Below are positions 8,374-18,743 of a stretch of DNA of 64,000 nt, piece by piece (the stretch's first letter is position 1; every line of letters starts with the position of its first letter). The notes beneath the pieces are model-generated. The model was given only the letters and a program-made list of their open reading frames with translations. It was not told where the DNA came from and did not search any database. The DNA lies in NCBI RefSeq assembly GCF_003367315.1, contig NZ_CP031415.1:3222001-3286000 (forward strand), in the 5' to 3' direction. A program made the translations under genes and the position numbers. Source of the DNA: Saccharospirillum mangrovi. Its GTDB lineage: Bacteria > Pseudomonadota > Gammaproteobacteria > Pseudomonadales > Natronospirillaceae.

Positions 8374-8889
8374 ATGTTCCAACGAGTGCTCAACGGCCTC
8401 TATGGATTCGGCCTGGTGCTGTCGGCCGCCAGTCTGGTGTCGATCGGCCTGCTGATTCTGGCGCAAATTGTTGGCCGCTGGTTCGGCGTCATCGTGCCAT
8501 CGGCGGAAGATTTCACCGGCTTTTTATTGGTCTCGGTGCTGTTCAACGGCCTGGCTTACAGCTTTCGCCACAACGCTCACATTCGCGTGGTGTTGCTGCT
8601 CGAACGGCTCGGCCCGCGCCGCCGTCTTGTCGAACTGTTCGGCCTGACTTTATTGCTCGGTCTGACCGGCTATCTGACCGTCGCTTTCACCCGCTTTGTG
8701 CTGGAAACCTACGCCTTTGGCGATCTGTCCACTGGCATGGTGGCGGTGCCGTTGTGGATTCCGCAAAGCGCCATGGTGTTCGGCATGGCCTTATTTTGTC
8801 TGGCCGTTTTAGACGATTGGTTGCGTTGTTTGCGCGGTCAAACCCTCAGCTACGTTCTCGCCGAAGCCCACGGCGAAGGCGCCGAATAG
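8374..8889 (+). CDS. dctQ: TRAP transporter small membrane subunit (DctQ family)
   Basis: A 171-residue protein with four predicted membrane helices, the standard DctQ layout: LYGFGLVLSAASLVSIGLLI, then a region with EDFTGFLLVSVLFNGLAYSFRHNAHIRV, where the conserved E-x5-F and HIRV are seen, then two more hydrophobic segments. It joins the receptor to the large permease subunit in the inner membrane. Start ATG 8374 has GGAG eight bases upstream. It follows dctP after an attenuator-like hairpin and is 10 bases from dctM. Confidence 0.9.
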   Translation: MFQRVLNGLYGFGLVLSAASLVSIGLLILAQIVGRWFGVIVPSAEDFTGFLLVSVLFNGLAYSFRHNAHIRVVLLLERLGPRRRLVELFGLTLLLGLTGYLTVAFTRFVLETYAFGDLSTGMVAVPLWIPQSAMVFGMALFCLAVLDDWLRCLRGQTLSYVLAEAHGEGAE

Positions 8890-8899
8890 AGACCGCCTT

Positions 8900-10201
8900 A
8901 TGGACCCGATCACCATTTCCCTGATCCTCGTCGTCACGCTATTTATTCTGCTCAGTCTGGGCGTTTGGGTAGCGGCGTCGCTGTTCATCATCGGCCTGCT
9001 GGCGTTGGTGCTGAACGATCAATTCGCCATTGGCATGGTCACCGCTACGTCAACCTGGGGCGGCAGCGCTTCCTGGACATTGGCGGCGTTACCGCTGTTT
9101 ATCTGGATGGGCGAAATTCTGTTTCGCACTCGCCTGTCGGAAGATTTATTCAACGGCCTGGCGCCCTGGCTCGATAAAATTCCCGGCGGTTTATTGCACG
9201 TGAATGTGCTCGGTTGCAGCTTGTTTGCTGCCGTCTCCGGTTCGTCTGCGGCGACCACAGCGACCGTCGGCAAGTTCAGCCTGAAAGAACTGAAAAAGCG
9301 CGACTATCACGAGTCGATGGCGATCGGCACGCTGGCCGGTTCCGGCACGCTCGGCTTTCTGATTCCGCCGTCGATCATTCTGATCGTCTACGGCGTCTCG
9401 GCCGAAGTCTCGGTGTCGCGTTTGTTTATGGCCGGCGCGCTGCCCGGTCTGATGTTGGCGGGGTTGTTTATCGCTTACGTCGTGCTCTGGTCGTTGCTGA
9501 ACAAAACCAAAGCTGCACCGTTGGGCGAGCCGATGAGTTTTGTTGAAAAACTGAAGCAATCGCGGCGTTTATTATCCATCGCCACGCTGATCACTTTCGT
9601 CATCGGTTCCATTTATTTGGGCTGGGCGACGGCGACCGAAGCGGCCACGCTCGGCGTTTTGGGTTCGCTGATTCTGGCGCGACTGTCGGGCAATCTGAAC
9701 TGGGCGTTATTTAAAGAATCTTTGATCGGCGCGACGGGCATGTCGTGCATGATTTTGTTGATTCTCGCCGGCGCGCATCTGCTCACTGTGTCGATGGGCT
9801 TTCTGCGCATTCCCGCCATGCTGGCCGAGTTCGTCGCCAGCCTGGATTTATCGGTCGCGCTGTTGTTAGTCGCCTTGACGATTTTGTTCGTCATCCTCGG
9901 CTGTTTTCTCGACGGTATTTCCGTTGTTGTGTTGACCACCTCGGTGATTCTGCCGTTGGTCGAAGCCGCCGGCATCAACTTGCTGTGGTTCGGCATTTAT
10001 CTGGTGCTGGTGGTCGAGATGTCGCAGATTACACCGCCGGTTGGTTTTAACTTATTTGTTATCCAGTCGCTGACCGGAAAAGACATCTTCACCGTCGCCC
10101 GTTATGCGCTGCCATTTTTTATGTTGCTGATTTTAGCCGTGGTGCTGATCACTGTGTTCCCACAGATCGCGCTCTGGTTACCGACCGTTTTGAATAACTG
10201 A
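8900..10201 (+). CDS. dctM: TRAP transporter large permease subunit (DctM family)
   Basis: A 433-residue polytopic protein of the DctM family, which carries out sodium-coupled substrate transport with DctQ. Typical stretches are visible: PLFIWMGEIL, GCSLFAAVSGSSAATTATVG, MAIGTLAGSGTLGFLIPPS, TATEAATLGVLGSL, GCFLDGISVVVLTTSVILPL and EMSQITPPVGFNLFVIQS, spread over about twelve membrane helices. Length is normal for the family. It lies in the dctP-dctQ-dctM-hydantoinase operon, and the hydantoinase gene begins 20 bases after its stop. Confidence 0.93.
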   Translation: MDPITISLILVVTLFILLSLGVWVAASLFIIGLLALVLNDQFAIGMVTATSTWGGSASWTLAALPLFIWMGEILFRTRLSEDLFNGLAPWLDKIPGGLLHVNVLGCSLFAAVSGSSAATTATVGKFSLKELKKRDYHESMAIGTLAGSGTLGFLIPPSIILIVYGVSAEVSVSRLFMAGALPGLMLAGLFIAYVVLWSLLNKTKAAPLGEPMSFVEKLKQSRRLLSIATLITFVIGSIYLGWATATEAATLGVLGSLILARLSGNLNWALFKESLIGATGMSCMILLILAGAHLLTVSMGFLRIPAMLAEFVASLDLSVALLLVALTILFVILGCFLDGISVVVLTTSVILPLVEAAGINLLWFGIYLVLVVEMSQITPPVGFNLFVIQSLTGKDIFTVARYALPFFMLLILAVVLITVFPQIALWLPTVLNN

Positions 10202-10221
10202 TTTTCGCGGAGAAATTTTTA

Positions 10222-13200
10222 ATGACGACGCACAGCCCTGCATCGAACGCCTGGTCTTTCTGGGTCGATCGTGGCGGCACCTTTACCGACATTGTTGCGC
10301 GCCAACCGGATGGCGAACTGGTCAGCCATAAACTCTTGTCCGACAACCCGGCGCAATACCGCGATGCCGTTATTCAAGGCATTCGTGATTTGATGGGCCT
10401 GAAAAAAGCCGCCCGCATTCCGGTGGAAAACATCGACGCCATCAAAATGGGCACTACCGTCGCGACCAATGCGTTGCTCGAACACAAAGGCGAACCGACG
10501 CTGTTATTAACCACGCGCGGCTTTGCCGATGTGTTGCGCATCGGTTATCAATCGCGACCGGATTTATTCGCCATCAACATCGAATTGCCGCAGATGATTT
10601 ATGCGCGCGTCGAGGAATTGAACGAACGTCTGGATGCACAAGGCGCGGTGTTAGAGGCGCTCGATCTGAAACACGCCCGGTCAGTATTACAGGCGGCATT
10701 CGACGACGGCCTGCGCGCTTGCGCCATCGTCTTGATGCACTCGTATCGCAACGGCAACCACGAACAACAGGTGGCAGCGCTGGCGCGTGAAATCGGTTTT
10801 ACTCAGGTGACCGCATCGAGCGAAGCCAGCCCGCTGATGAAAATAGTCAGTCGTGGCGACACCGCCGTGGTCGATGCGTATCTGTCGCCGATTCTGAAAA
10901 GCTACGTCAATCAGGTTGCCAGCGAGCTGGACGATTTCGTCGACGAACCCGGCCGCTTGATGTTTATGCAATCCAACGGCGGCCTCACCGACGCGCAACT
11001 GTTCAACGGCAAAGATGCCATTCTCAGCGGCCCGGCCGGCGGCGTAGTCGGCATGGTAAAAACCGCCGAACAAGCCGGCTTCGACAAACTGATCGGCTTC
11101 GACATGGGCGGCACTTCCACCGATGTCTGCCATTACCACGGCGAATACGAACGCGCCTTTGAAACCAAGGTCGCCGGCTTTCGGTTGCAGACACCGATGA
11201 TGTCGATTCACACCGTCGCCGCCGGTGGCGGTTCGGTGTTGAGTTTCGATGGCAGCCGTTTCCGCGTCGGCCCGGAATCCGCCGGTGCCTTTCCCGGCCC
11301 AGCCTGTTATCGCAATGGCGGTCCATTAACCGTGACCGACTGCAACGTCATGCTCGGCAAATTGCAGCCGGATTATTTTCCCAAAGTGTTTGGTCCCAAT
11401 GCCGACCAGCCGCTGGATGTTGCAGCGGTCGAACGCGGCTTTAAAGAACTCGCTGCCGACATCGAACGCCAAACCGGCCAGCACTACACACCCGAACAAG
11501 TCGCTGAAGGTTTTCTGACCATCGCCGTCGACAATATGGCCAACGCCATCAAACACATTTCGACACAACGCGGTTACGACATTCAGGATTACGTGCTCTG
11601 TTGTTTCGGCGGCGCGGGCGGCCAACACGCTTGCCTGGTGGCCGAAGCGTTAGGCATGAAGAAAGTCTTTTTGCATCCGTATTCCGGTGTGCTGTCGGCT
11701 TACGGCATGGGCCTGGCCGACGTGCGCGATGTCAGCGAAATCAGCGTCGAACAACCGCTCAGCAACGCCAGCGTTGCCGCCTTGCAAACTCAGCAAACTG
11801 AACTGGCACAAGCCGGAAAAAATAAACTGATCGCTCAACGCGTCGCGGCTGAAGACATCGAAACGCTGGCGCGCGTGCACGTGAAATATCAGGGTTCGGA
11901 TACAACCTTGCTGGTGCCGTTTGGTAACCGCGCCGACATTCAAGCCAGCTTCGAAGCCGAACACCGGCAGCGCTTTGGTTTTATTGCTGAGCAAACGCCG
12001 TTGATTATCGAAGCGCTGCAAGTCGAAGCCGTTGGTGGCGGCAGCGAATTGAACGCCAATCCGACTCCCGAAGCAGCAGCCAGTTCCGATCCAAACCCTC
12101 ACGATCTCACCACCGGCGGCGAGCGCTATCAGGTGCCGTTTTATCAACGCGATCAATTGCAGGTCGGCCGCGCCATTGCCGGGCCGGCGGTGATCATCGA
12201 AACCACAGCAACGCTGGTGGTCGAACCCGGCTGGCAGGCGGTACTGACAGCGAACAACGACATTCTGCTGGAACAGGTGAGCCGCACGCGTAACACCGCG
12301 CCCGACACCACCGAGGCTGATCCGATCACGCTGGAGATTTTCAACAACCTTTATATGCACATCGCCGAGCAAATGGGCCTGGTGCTGCAAAACACCGCCA
12401 CCTCGGTGAACATCAAAGAACGGCTGGATTTCAGTTGTGCGATTTTCGACGCCGACGGCGAACTGGTCGCCAACGCGCCGCACATGCCGGTGCATTTAGG
12501 TTCGATGAGTCATTCGATTAAAGCGGTAATTGCCAAGAACACGGGCCAGATGCGTGAAGGCGACGCCTACATGCTCAACGACCCCTACAACGGTGGCACA
12601 CATTTGCCCGACATCACTGTGATCAAGCCGGTGTTTATGGACGGCGCTGTGGCGTTTTACGTCGCCTCGCGCGGCCACCACGCCGATGTCGGTGGCATCA
12701 GCCCCGGTTCGATGCCGTCGGATTCCAGCCACATCGAACAGGAAGGCGTGCTGCTCGATAACGTCAAGGTGGTTGAAGGCGGCGTCTTCCAAGAAAACTT
12801 GGTGCGTGAACTCTTTACCGGCGCGCGTTACCCGGCGCGCAACGTTGACGTCAACATCGCCGATCTGCGCGCGCAACTCGCCGCTTGCGAAGCTGGCATG
12901 CAGGCGTTGCACGGCGTGGTGAAACAGTACGGTTTGAACGTGGTCAGCGCGTACATGCGCCACGTGCAATTCAACGCTGAAGAAAGTGTGCGCCGGGTCA
13001 TCGACGTACTCAGCGACGGCGAGTTTGAGTACCCGCTCGACGACGGCTCCAAAATCAAAGTCGCCATCTCGGTCGATAAAACCCATCGCGAAGCCACCAT
13101 CGATTTCACCGGCACCAGTGCCCAGCACCCGCACAATTTCAATGCGCCGTTAGCTGTTACACACGCGGCGGTGTTGTACGTGTTCCGCTGTCTGGTCAAC

Positions 13201-13839
13201 GATCAGATACCGCTCAACGGCGGCTGTCTGCGGCCGCTGAACATCATCGTTCCCGACGGCTGCATGTTGAATCCGGTCTATCCGGCGGCAGTGGTGGCGG
13301 GCAATGTGGAAGTCTCGCAGGTGGCTGTTGATGCGCTGTTCGGCGCACTCGGCGTTGCGGCTGCCTCCCAAGGCACGATGAACAACCTGACCTGGGGCAA
13401 CGATACGTTTCAGTACTACGAAACCCTGTGCGGTGGCAGCGGCGCAACGGCCAAATCCGACGGCGTCAGCGCGGTGCACACCCACATGACCAACTCACGG
13501 CTGACCGACCCGGAAATCCTCGAATGGCGCTTCCCGGTGCGCCTGGAAGAATTCCGCATTCGTCAGAATTCCGGTGGCAAAGGCCAACACAATGGCGGCA
13601 ACGGCGTCACCCGACGCATTCGCTTTCTGGAAAAAATGGACGTCAGCATCCTGTCGAACCGCCGCGAAGTACCGCCCTACGGCATGAACGGCGGCGAACC
13701 GGGACAGGTCGGTCGCAATACGATCGTTCGCGCCAATGGCGCCGAAGAAACCCTGGCCGGCAAAGCCAGCGCGGTGTTAGACAAAGGTGATCAATTGCGG
13801 GTGGAAACCCCGGGTGGTGGCGGCTTCGGCAAGCCCTAA
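10222..13839 (+). CDS. Fused hydantoinase A/B (5-oxoprolinase-type) enzyme
   Basis: A 1205-residue ATP-dependent cyclic-amidase of the hydantoinase/oxoprolinase family with both subunits in one chain, the length of eukaryotic-type 5-oxoprolinases. The HyuA half, about 1-680, has [40 protein letters not shown] and FGGAGGQHA. The HyuB half begins near 698 with [14 protein letters not shown] and contains [29 protein letters not shown] and a glycine-rich end. The enzyme opens lactam or hydantoin rings using ATP. GGAG lies eight bases before the ATG. Being last in the TRAP operon, it probably acts on the imported solute. Substrates in this family range over 5-oxoproline, N-methylhydantoin, caprolactam and acetophenone-like compounds, so the exact one is not assigned. 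Confidence 0.9.
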   Translation: MTTHSPASNAWSFWVDRGGTFTDIVARQPDGELVSHKLLSDNPAQYRDAVIQGIRDLMGLKKAARIPVENIDAIKMGTTVATNALLEHKGEPTLLLTTRGFADVLRIGYQSRPDLFAINIELPQMIYARVEELNERLDAQGAVLEALDLKHARSVLQAAFDDGLRACAIVLMHSYRNGNHEQQVAALAREIGFTQVTASSEASPLMKIVSRGDTAVVDAYLSPILKSYVNQVASELDDFVDEPGRLMFMQSNGGLTDAQLFNGKDAILSGPAGGVVGMVKTAEQAGFDKLIGFDMGGTSTDVCHYHGEYERAFETKVAGFRLQTPMMSIHTVAAGGGSVLSFDGSRFRVGPESAGAFPGPACYRNGGPLTVTDCNVMLGKLQPDYFPKVFGPNADQPLDVAAVERGFKELAADIERQTGQHYTPEQVAEGFLTIAVDNMANAIKHISTQRGYDIQDYVLCCFGGAGGQHACLVAEALGMKKVFLHPYSGVLSAYGMGLADVRDVSEISVEQPLSNASVAALQTQQTELAQAGKNKLIAQRVAAEDIETLARVHVKYQGSDTTLLVPFGNRADIQASFEAEHRQRFGFIAEQTPLIIEALQVEAVGGGSELNANPTPEAAASSDPNPHDLTTGGERYQVPFYQRDQLQVGRAIAGPAVIIETTATLVVEPGWQAVLTANNDILLEQVSRTRNTAPDTTEADPITLEIFNNLYMHIAEQMGLVLQNTATSVNIKERLDFSCAIFDADGELVANAPHMPVHLGSMSHSIKAVIAKNTGQMREGDAYMLNDPYNGGTHLPDITVIKPVFMDGAVAFYVASRGHHADVGGISPGSMPSDSSHIEQEGVLLDNVKVVEGGVFQENLVRELFTGARYPARNVDVNIADLRAQLAACEAGMQALHGVVKQYGLNVVSAYMRHVQFNAEESVRRVIDVLSDGEFEYPLDDGSKIKVAISVDKTHREATIDFTGTSAQHPHNFNAPLAVTHAAVLYVFRCLVNDQIPLNGGCLRPLNIIVPDGCMLNPVYPAAVVAGNVEVSQVAVDALFGALGVAAASQGTMNNLTWGNDTFQYYETLCGGSGATAKSDGVSAVHTHMTNSRLTDPEILEWRFPVRLEEFRIRQNSGGKGQHNGGNGVTRRIRFLEKMDVSILSNRREVPPYGMNGGEPGQVGRNTIVRANGAEETLAGKASAVLDKGDQLRVETPGGGGFGKP

Positions 13840-13876
13840 CCCGACCTGCACTTTACCACCCTAACCACCTAACGGA

Positions 13877-13990
13877 GCATTGATCCTGGGTGGCTTTGTT
13901 GGCAGGCGTCTGTCGCCATGGATGGCGACAGCCGAGCCTACATGGATGTACTTGCGGCGTCCTGCCAACAAAGCCGCCCAGGGTCGATGC
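13877..13990. repeat. Large palindromic repeat between convergent genes
   Basis: A 30-base left arm (13877-13906) and right arm (13961-13990) are complementary except for three positions, all of which become G-U pairs in the RNA. The 54-base interior holds its own perfect hairpin, CTGTCGCCAT / ATGGCGACAG with a GG loop at 13910-13931, and a smaller TACAT-GG-ATGTA stem. It fills the space between the converging hydantoinase and ZIP genes and may serve both as terminator. From memory, similar sequence occurs scattered in other marine gammaproteobacteria; this was not checked. Confidence 0.8.
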
Positions 13991-13993
13991 GTC

Positions 13994-14713
13994 CTACATC
14001 AAAACCTGATGACACAACATCCCCACCATAAACCCCAACACCGCCCCTAAAGGCGGCGTCCAATGGCGGTTCATCCGCGCCTGCGGGGCGATGTCCTGAA
14101 ACACCAGATACAGAATGCCACCGGCGGCAAACATCATAATGCTGGCGGTTACTGAAGAGCGTTCCTGCAACAGGAAATAGCCGAGGCTGGCGACCAATGG
14201 GCCGAGAAAACTGAGTGCAAAAAAGATCACCAGAATCGCCTTGATGCGCAGCCGGCGCTGGTTCTGGCGTAACTCGCGATACGCATTAAAACCTTCCGGT
14301 ACATTCTGGATACCGATCATCAACGCCAGCAACAAACCCAGGCGCGGGTTGTAACCGAAAACGGCACCCAGGCTGATCGCTTCCGGAATGTAATCCATCA
14401 ACATGGCCATCAATTGCGCCATCGACCCCTGGCGCTTGGACAGCCAAATATCCATCCAGCAAAACACACAACCACCGGCAATAAACACCAGCGCCAGATG
14501 CAGCGCGCTTAAATCCTTGATGCCTTCCGGCGTCAACGCAAAGGCCACCGACGCCAACAAAATACCGCCACCAAAGGCGATAACGCCGTGAATGATTTCG
14601 CGCTTGAGCTGGTTTTCGCGAAAGCGTTCCAGGCCGGCAATGAGTGCACCGAGAAAGGCACCCAAACCCGACAGCCAGGCAACCAGCAAGATGTTAGGCA
14701 GCGTCGCGTTCAT
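13994..14713 (-). CDS. ZIP-family divalent metal transporter
   Basis: A 239-residue membrane protein with about seven or eight predicted helices. The ZIP signature is present: DYIPEAISLGAVFG in one helix and GIQNVPEGFNAYRELR in the next, the paired metal-site motifs (PEA and NxPEG) of ZupT/GufA-type transporters; the first histidine of the usual HN motif is replaced by aspartate or glutamine. Such proteins move zinc, iron or manganese into the cytoplasm. It stands alone, convergent with the hydantoinase gene and codirectional with polA behind it. Metal specificity cannot be read from the sequence. Confidence 0.82.
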   Translation of the reverse strand: MNATLPNILLVAWLSGLGAFLGALIAGLERFRENQLKREIIHGVIAFGGGILLASVAFALTPEGIKDLSALHLALVFIAGGCVFCWMDIWLSKRQGSMAQLMAMLMDYIPEAISLGAVFGYNPRLGLLLALMIGIQNVPEGFNAYRELRQNQRRLRIKAILVIFFALSFLGPLVASLGYFLLQERSSVTASIMMFAAGGILYLVFQDIAPQARMNRHWTPPLGAVLGFMVGMLCHQVLM

Positions 14714-14778
14714 AACCGTCCTTTATGGGATGTTTCGCTGAGCATGCACCTAAAACACCAACGCCTGATTGCGCTGCA

Positions 14779-17601
14779 TCAATGTGCTGCTTCCCAGGAA
14801 TCACCGACGCCAACGTCGACAATCAACGGTACATCTAAATGCGCGCAATGCTGCATTCGGAAACGGATGCCGTCGCACACCGCTTCGAGTTCGTCTTCGG
14901 GTACTTCAAACACCAGTTCATCGTGCACCTGCATGACCATGCGCGCTTTATAACGACTGCCGTGCAACCAGTTGGCGACGTCGACCATGGCGAGTTTGAT
15001 GATGTCGGCGGCGGTGCCTTGCATTGGGGCGTTGATCGCCGTGCGTTCGGCGGCGCGGCGCAGCATTTGTTTGCCGGCGTTGATGTCGGGCAAATAAAGA
15101 CGGCGGCCATAGAGCGTTTCCACGTAGCCGGTTTCGGCAGCTTCGGCGCGGGTTTCGTCCATGTAGCGGCGCACGCCAGGGTAGCGTTCGAAGTAGGTGT
15201 TGACGTAGGTCTGGGCGTCGGTGCGGCTGATGTTCAGTTGCTTCGCCAGACCGAAGGCCGACATGCCGTAAATCAGACCGAAGTTAATCGCTTTGGCCGA
15301 GCGGCGTTGTTCGCTGCTGACGTCGGCTTCGGCCAGGCCCATGACTTCGGCGGCGGTGGCGCGGTGAATGTCGCGGCCCTCACGAAAGGCGGTGATCAAA
15401 TTCGCGTCCTGCGACAGGTGCGTCATGATGCGCAATTCAATTTGCGAATAGTCGGCGGCGACGATTTTCCAGCCTTTGGGTGCGACAAAACCGCGCCGAA
15501 TCGAGCGGCCTTCTTCGGTGCGCACGGGGATGTTTTGCAGGTTCGGATCGGTCGATGACAAACGCCCGGTTTGCGCGCCGGTCTGGTTGTACGAGGTGTG
15601 CAAACGACCGGTGCCGTCTTCGACCGATTCCGGCAACGGGTCGGTGTAGGTGCCGACCAGTTTCGACAGGTGCCGATACTGCAAAATCAACGTCGGTAAT
15701 TCATAGCCCTGTTGCGACAATTCGGTCAGCACTTCTTCGTTGGTCGATGGCGCGCCGCTGGCGGTTTTACTCACCACCGGCAGCTCCATTTTCTGGAACA
15801 GAATTTCACCCAATTGTTTCGGCGAACCCAGATTAAATTCGGTGCCGGCCAGTTCGTGGCATTGTTTTTCCAACTCGGCTAACCGCGCTTTGAAATCGTG
15901 ACTGAGCTGGCGGATGTAGGCGGTGTCGAGCAGGGTGCCGTTGTCTTCCACTTCGGCCAGCACTTTCGACAGCGGCTGTTCGATGTGTTCGTAGACGCCG
16001 GATAATTCACGGTTGCTCAAGCCCTGGTCGAGCCATTCGCCAAGACGCAACGTTAAGTCCGCGCGTTCGGCAAACCAGGGACCGATTTCGGCCGGATCGG
16101 CCGCGGCAATTGGTAGCTGTCGCTTGCCGAATTTACCGAGAAAATCTTCGATGGTTTTGGTTTCTACGCTGAGGTATTGCAGGAATAAATTGTCGAGACT
16201 GAGGTGGCTGAAATGATTACTCAGACGATTGTCGCGGCGCACCGTGCTGTCGTAGACGAACGCCATCAACAACGTATCGCGACCCAAATGGCTGGCTTTG
16301 AGTTGGCGCGGGTTCAATACGTGCCACAGCGATTTGAAATCGTAGCCGGTTTTGCGCACCGCGTAGCTCGCTAAACGCGGCCCTACGGCGTCCCACAATT
16401 GCGCTTCAGTCAGCGTCTCGCCCTGCTCGGCAATTAATGGCACGTAGGCGCCCAAACCCGCTTTGGCGGCGAGCGCCAGACCGACCAGATCGGACTGGTG
16501 ATAATGGCCGAGTTCGCGCACCGCCAGCAGTGCCAAATTGCCACTGGCGTCGGCTTCTTTGAGAAAACTTTCCAGCGCTTCGACCGAGGTTAACACCCGG
16601 TAATCGGTTTCTTTCGGCGCTTCCAGACTGGGGCGGGAGTCGGCTTTTTTCGCGCCGTTGTTTGAGCCGTTTGACGCTGCGGTTTGTTGTGCGGCTTTGT
16701 CGGCGGCCGGATCTTCGTTTTCGCCGGTCAGTTCGCGAATCCAGGTTTTGAATTCGAATTGGCGATACAGCGCCAGCAGCGCTTCGGTGTCCGGGTCGGC
16801 CGGGGCCAACGCATTCAAGGTGACGTCCAGTTCGACGTCGAGTTTGATCGTCGCCAACTCGTAACTGAGATAAGCCTGATCGCGATGTTCTTCGAGTTTG
16901 GCGGCCATGGTTTTGGCGCCGCGAAAATCGAGGTCGGCGACTTTATCGAGGTTGGCGTAGATGTCGTCCAGGCCGCCCAAACCCTGAATCAACGCCAGCG
17001 CGGTTTTCTGGCCGACGCCGGGCACGCCGGGAATGTTGTCGACCTTGTCGCCCATCAGCGCCAGGTAATCGATCATGCGCTCGGGCGGGAAACCGTATTT
17101 GTTGTTGACGCCAGGAATGTCGAGCGTTTCGTTTTTCATGGTGTCGATCAGCGTGACGTGTTCGCTGACCAACTGCGCCATGTCTTTATCGCCGGTGCTG
17201 ACGATGCACTCCAGCTTGTGTTCGGTGGCCTGGCGCGCCAGCGTGCCGATCACATCGTCGGCTTCGACGCCGCTGATCGACAACAACGGCAAACCGAGCG
17301 CGCGTACGATGGTGTGAATCGGTTCGATCTGTTCGGCCAGTTCTTCCGGCATCGGCGGCCGGTGGGCTTTGTAGTCGGGGTACATTTCATTGCGGAAGGT
17401 TGGGCCTTTGGCGTCGAACACCACGGCGATGCAGCTGTCCGGGTATTGATCGACCAGACGCCGCAGCATGGAAATCACGCCTTTGATGGCGCCAGTCTGG
17501 CGGCCTTCGGAATTGGTCAGCGGCGGCAGCGCATGAAAGGCGCGGAACAGGTACGAAGAGCCATCCACCAATACGACGGGGCCGGTTTTTGTGTCTGCCA
17601 T
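14779..17601 (-). CDS. polA: DNA polymerase I, proofreading domain apparently inactive
   Basis: A 940-residue DNA polymerase I for gap filling and primer removal. The 5' nuclease domain (1-300) has LVDGSSYLFRAF, EADDVIGTLA, STGDKDMAQLV and GVPGVGQKTA. The polymerase domain (540-940) has motif A DYSQIELR, motif B RRSAKAINFGLIYGMS and motif C MQVHDELVFE. The middle domain aligns with the Klenow 3'-5' exonuclease, but the FDTE stretch is LLAV, so the positions of E. coli D355 and E357 are leucine and valine, and EDAD is ERAD, changing D501 to arginine; only D424 (GYDFK) remains. Start ATG 17601 gives MADTKTGPVVLVDGSS. The adjacency to thrB is as in pseudomonads. Confidence 0.95.
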   Translation of the reverse strand: MADTKTGPVVLVDGSSYLFRAFHALPPLTNSEGRQTGAIKGVISMLRRLVDQYPDSCIAVVFDAKGPTFRNEMYPDYKAHRPPMPEELAEQIEPIHTIVRALGLPLLSISGVEADDVIGTLARQATEHKLECIVSTGDKDMAQLVSEHVTLIDTMKNETLDIPGVNNKYGFPPERMIDYLALMGDKVDNIPGVPGVGQKTALALIQGLGGLDDIYANLDKVADLDFRGAKTMAAKLEEHRDQAYLSYELATIKLDVELDVTLNALAPADPDTEALLALYRQFEFKTWIRELTGENEDPAADKAAQQTAASNGSNNGAKKADSRPSLEAPKETDYRVLTSVEALESFLKEADASGNLALLAVRELGHYHQSDLVGLALAAKAGLGAYVPLIAEQGETLTEAQLWDAVGPRLASYAVRKTGYDFKSLWHVLNPRQLKASHLGRDTLLMAFVYDSTVRRDNRLSNHFSHLSLDNLFLQYLSVETKTIEDFLGKFGKRQLPIAAADPAEIGPWFAERADLTLRLGEWLDQGLSNRELSGVYEHIEQPLSKVLAEVEDNGTLLDTAYIRQLSHDFKARLAELEKQCHELAGTEFNLGSPKQLGEILFQKMELPVVSKTASGAPSTNEEVLTELSQQGYELPTLILQYRHLSKLVGTYTDPLPESVEDGTGRLHTSYNQTGAQTGRLSSTDPNLQNIPVRTEEGRSIRRGFVAPKGWKIVAADYSQIELRIMTHLSQDANLITAFREGRDIHRATAAEVMGLAEADVSSEQRRSAKAINFGLIYGMSAFGLAKQLNISRTDAQTYVNTYFERYPGVRRYMDETRAEAAETGYVETLYGRRLYLPDINAGKQMLRRAAERTAINAPMQGTAADIIKLAMVDVANWLHGSRYKARMVMQVHDELVFEVPEDELEAVCDGIRFRMQHCAHLDVPLIVDVGVGDSWEAAH

Positions 17602-17728
17602 CTGTGCGGTTTCCCAAATCAATCCGGCGGGCATGTTAACACGCTCACTCAGCGCTTAGGGACTCAAGGCTGGGCCGCGCGCCTTACGCCGTTTATACTC
17701 GCTGTCCCTTGGTGCCCGACGAAACCGT

Positions 17729-18685
17729 ATGTCTGTTTTTACCGAGCTTTCGCGCTCCGACATCGAACAACTCCTCGACCAATACACTCTGGGTCGCTAC
17801 GGCGATCATCAGGGCATCTCGGCCGGTACCGAGAACACCAACTATTTCATCGATACCAACCTCGCCCGCTTCGTGCTGACCATTTTCGAAAAGCACAGCG
17901 CCGAGGAACTGCCATTTTTCCTGTCGCTGGGCGAGCATCTGCACGACGACGATTGCGCCGTGCCGCAGCCGTATCGCACCGCCGAGGGCAATCTGCTGAC
18001 CACGCTCAAAGGCAAGCCGGCGGTGATATTCGAGCGCGTTATCGGCCAGCACCATCAAGCCAGCCCGAAACACGCTCAGACGCTCGCCAAGGCGCTGGCG
18101 AGCATTCACCGCAGCACGGCCCGCTTCAACGGCCAGCGGCCGCACAGCCACGATGCCGGCTGGATTCGCGCACAGGCGGCGGTGTTAGCGCCCGGTTTTG
18201 CGGCAGCCGATCAGGCGTTGCTCAATGAAGCCGTGGCGGCACTCGACGACCTGCCGCGCCATCTGCCGCGCGGCGTGATTCACGGCGATCTGTTTCACGA
18301 CAACGCTCTGTTCGACGGCGATGAACTGGCCGGCATCATCGATTGGTATTTCGCCGGTGAAGACGCCTACGCGCTGGACATCGCCATCTGCCTGATCGAC
18401 TGGTGTCTGAATGCTCAGGGCGAGTTGGACTGGCAACAAAGCTGCGATTTCGTGCGCAGCTACCATCAGCAGCACCCGCTGGAGGCAGAGGAAATCGCAG
18501 CGCTGCCAACCCTGGTGGTACAGGCCGCGACGCGCTTCTGGCTGAGCCGCGCACTGGCGTTTGACGACACCGCCGACCCCAGCCAGATCACCATCAAAGA
18601 CCCCGGTGCCATGAAGGCGCTGGCGCAACAGGCGCTGGCGCAGCGTTCGAAATTCGGCGAGATGTTGCTTCTGGCGCTAGACTGA
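17729..18685 (+). CDS. thrB: Homoserine kinase, aminoglycoside-phosphotransferase type
   Basis: A 318-residue kinase of the ThrB type found in pseudomonads, phosphorylating homoserine in threonine synthesis. Evidence: N-terminal GISAGTENTNYFIDT nucleotide-binding loop, KPAVIFERVIG, the catalytic loop GVIHGDLFHDNALF with HxDxxxxN, and the metal-binding IIDWYFAGED. It is divergent from polA, the conserved gene pair in Pseudomonas. Only 58 bases follow before ppnN. The length fits the family. It is not related to the GHMP-type ThrB of enteric bacteria. Confidence 0.92.
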   Translation: MSVFTELSRSDIEQLLDQYTLGRYGDHQGISAGTENTNYFIDTNLARFVLTIFEKHSAEELPFFLSLGEHLHDDDCAVPQPYRTAEGNLLTTLKGKPAVIFERVIGQHHQASPKHAQTLAKALASIHRSTARFNGQRPHSHDAGWIRAQAAVLAPGFAAADQALLNEAVAALDDLPRHLPRGVIHGDLFHDNALFDGDELAGIIDWYFAGEDAYALDIAICLIDWCLNAQGELDWQQSCDFVRSYHQQHPLEAEEIAALPTLVVQAATRFWLSRALAFDDTADPSQITIKDPGAMKALAQQALAQRSKFGEMLLLALD

Positions 18686-18743
18686 ACGTCCAAGGGCGGT
18701 CAAAAACCGCTCATTCGACGCAGTAAGCTCACAGGAAGACTGA

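Noticed and set aside
13877-13990. Insertion sequence ends or attachment site
   Set aside because: The palindrome encloses only 54 bases with no gene and no flanking target duplication.
16684-18228. Long open frame on the forward strand opposite polA and running into thrB
   Set aside because: It is antisense to well-supported polA and thrB in another frame; its composition is that of a shadow frame in GC-rich DNA.
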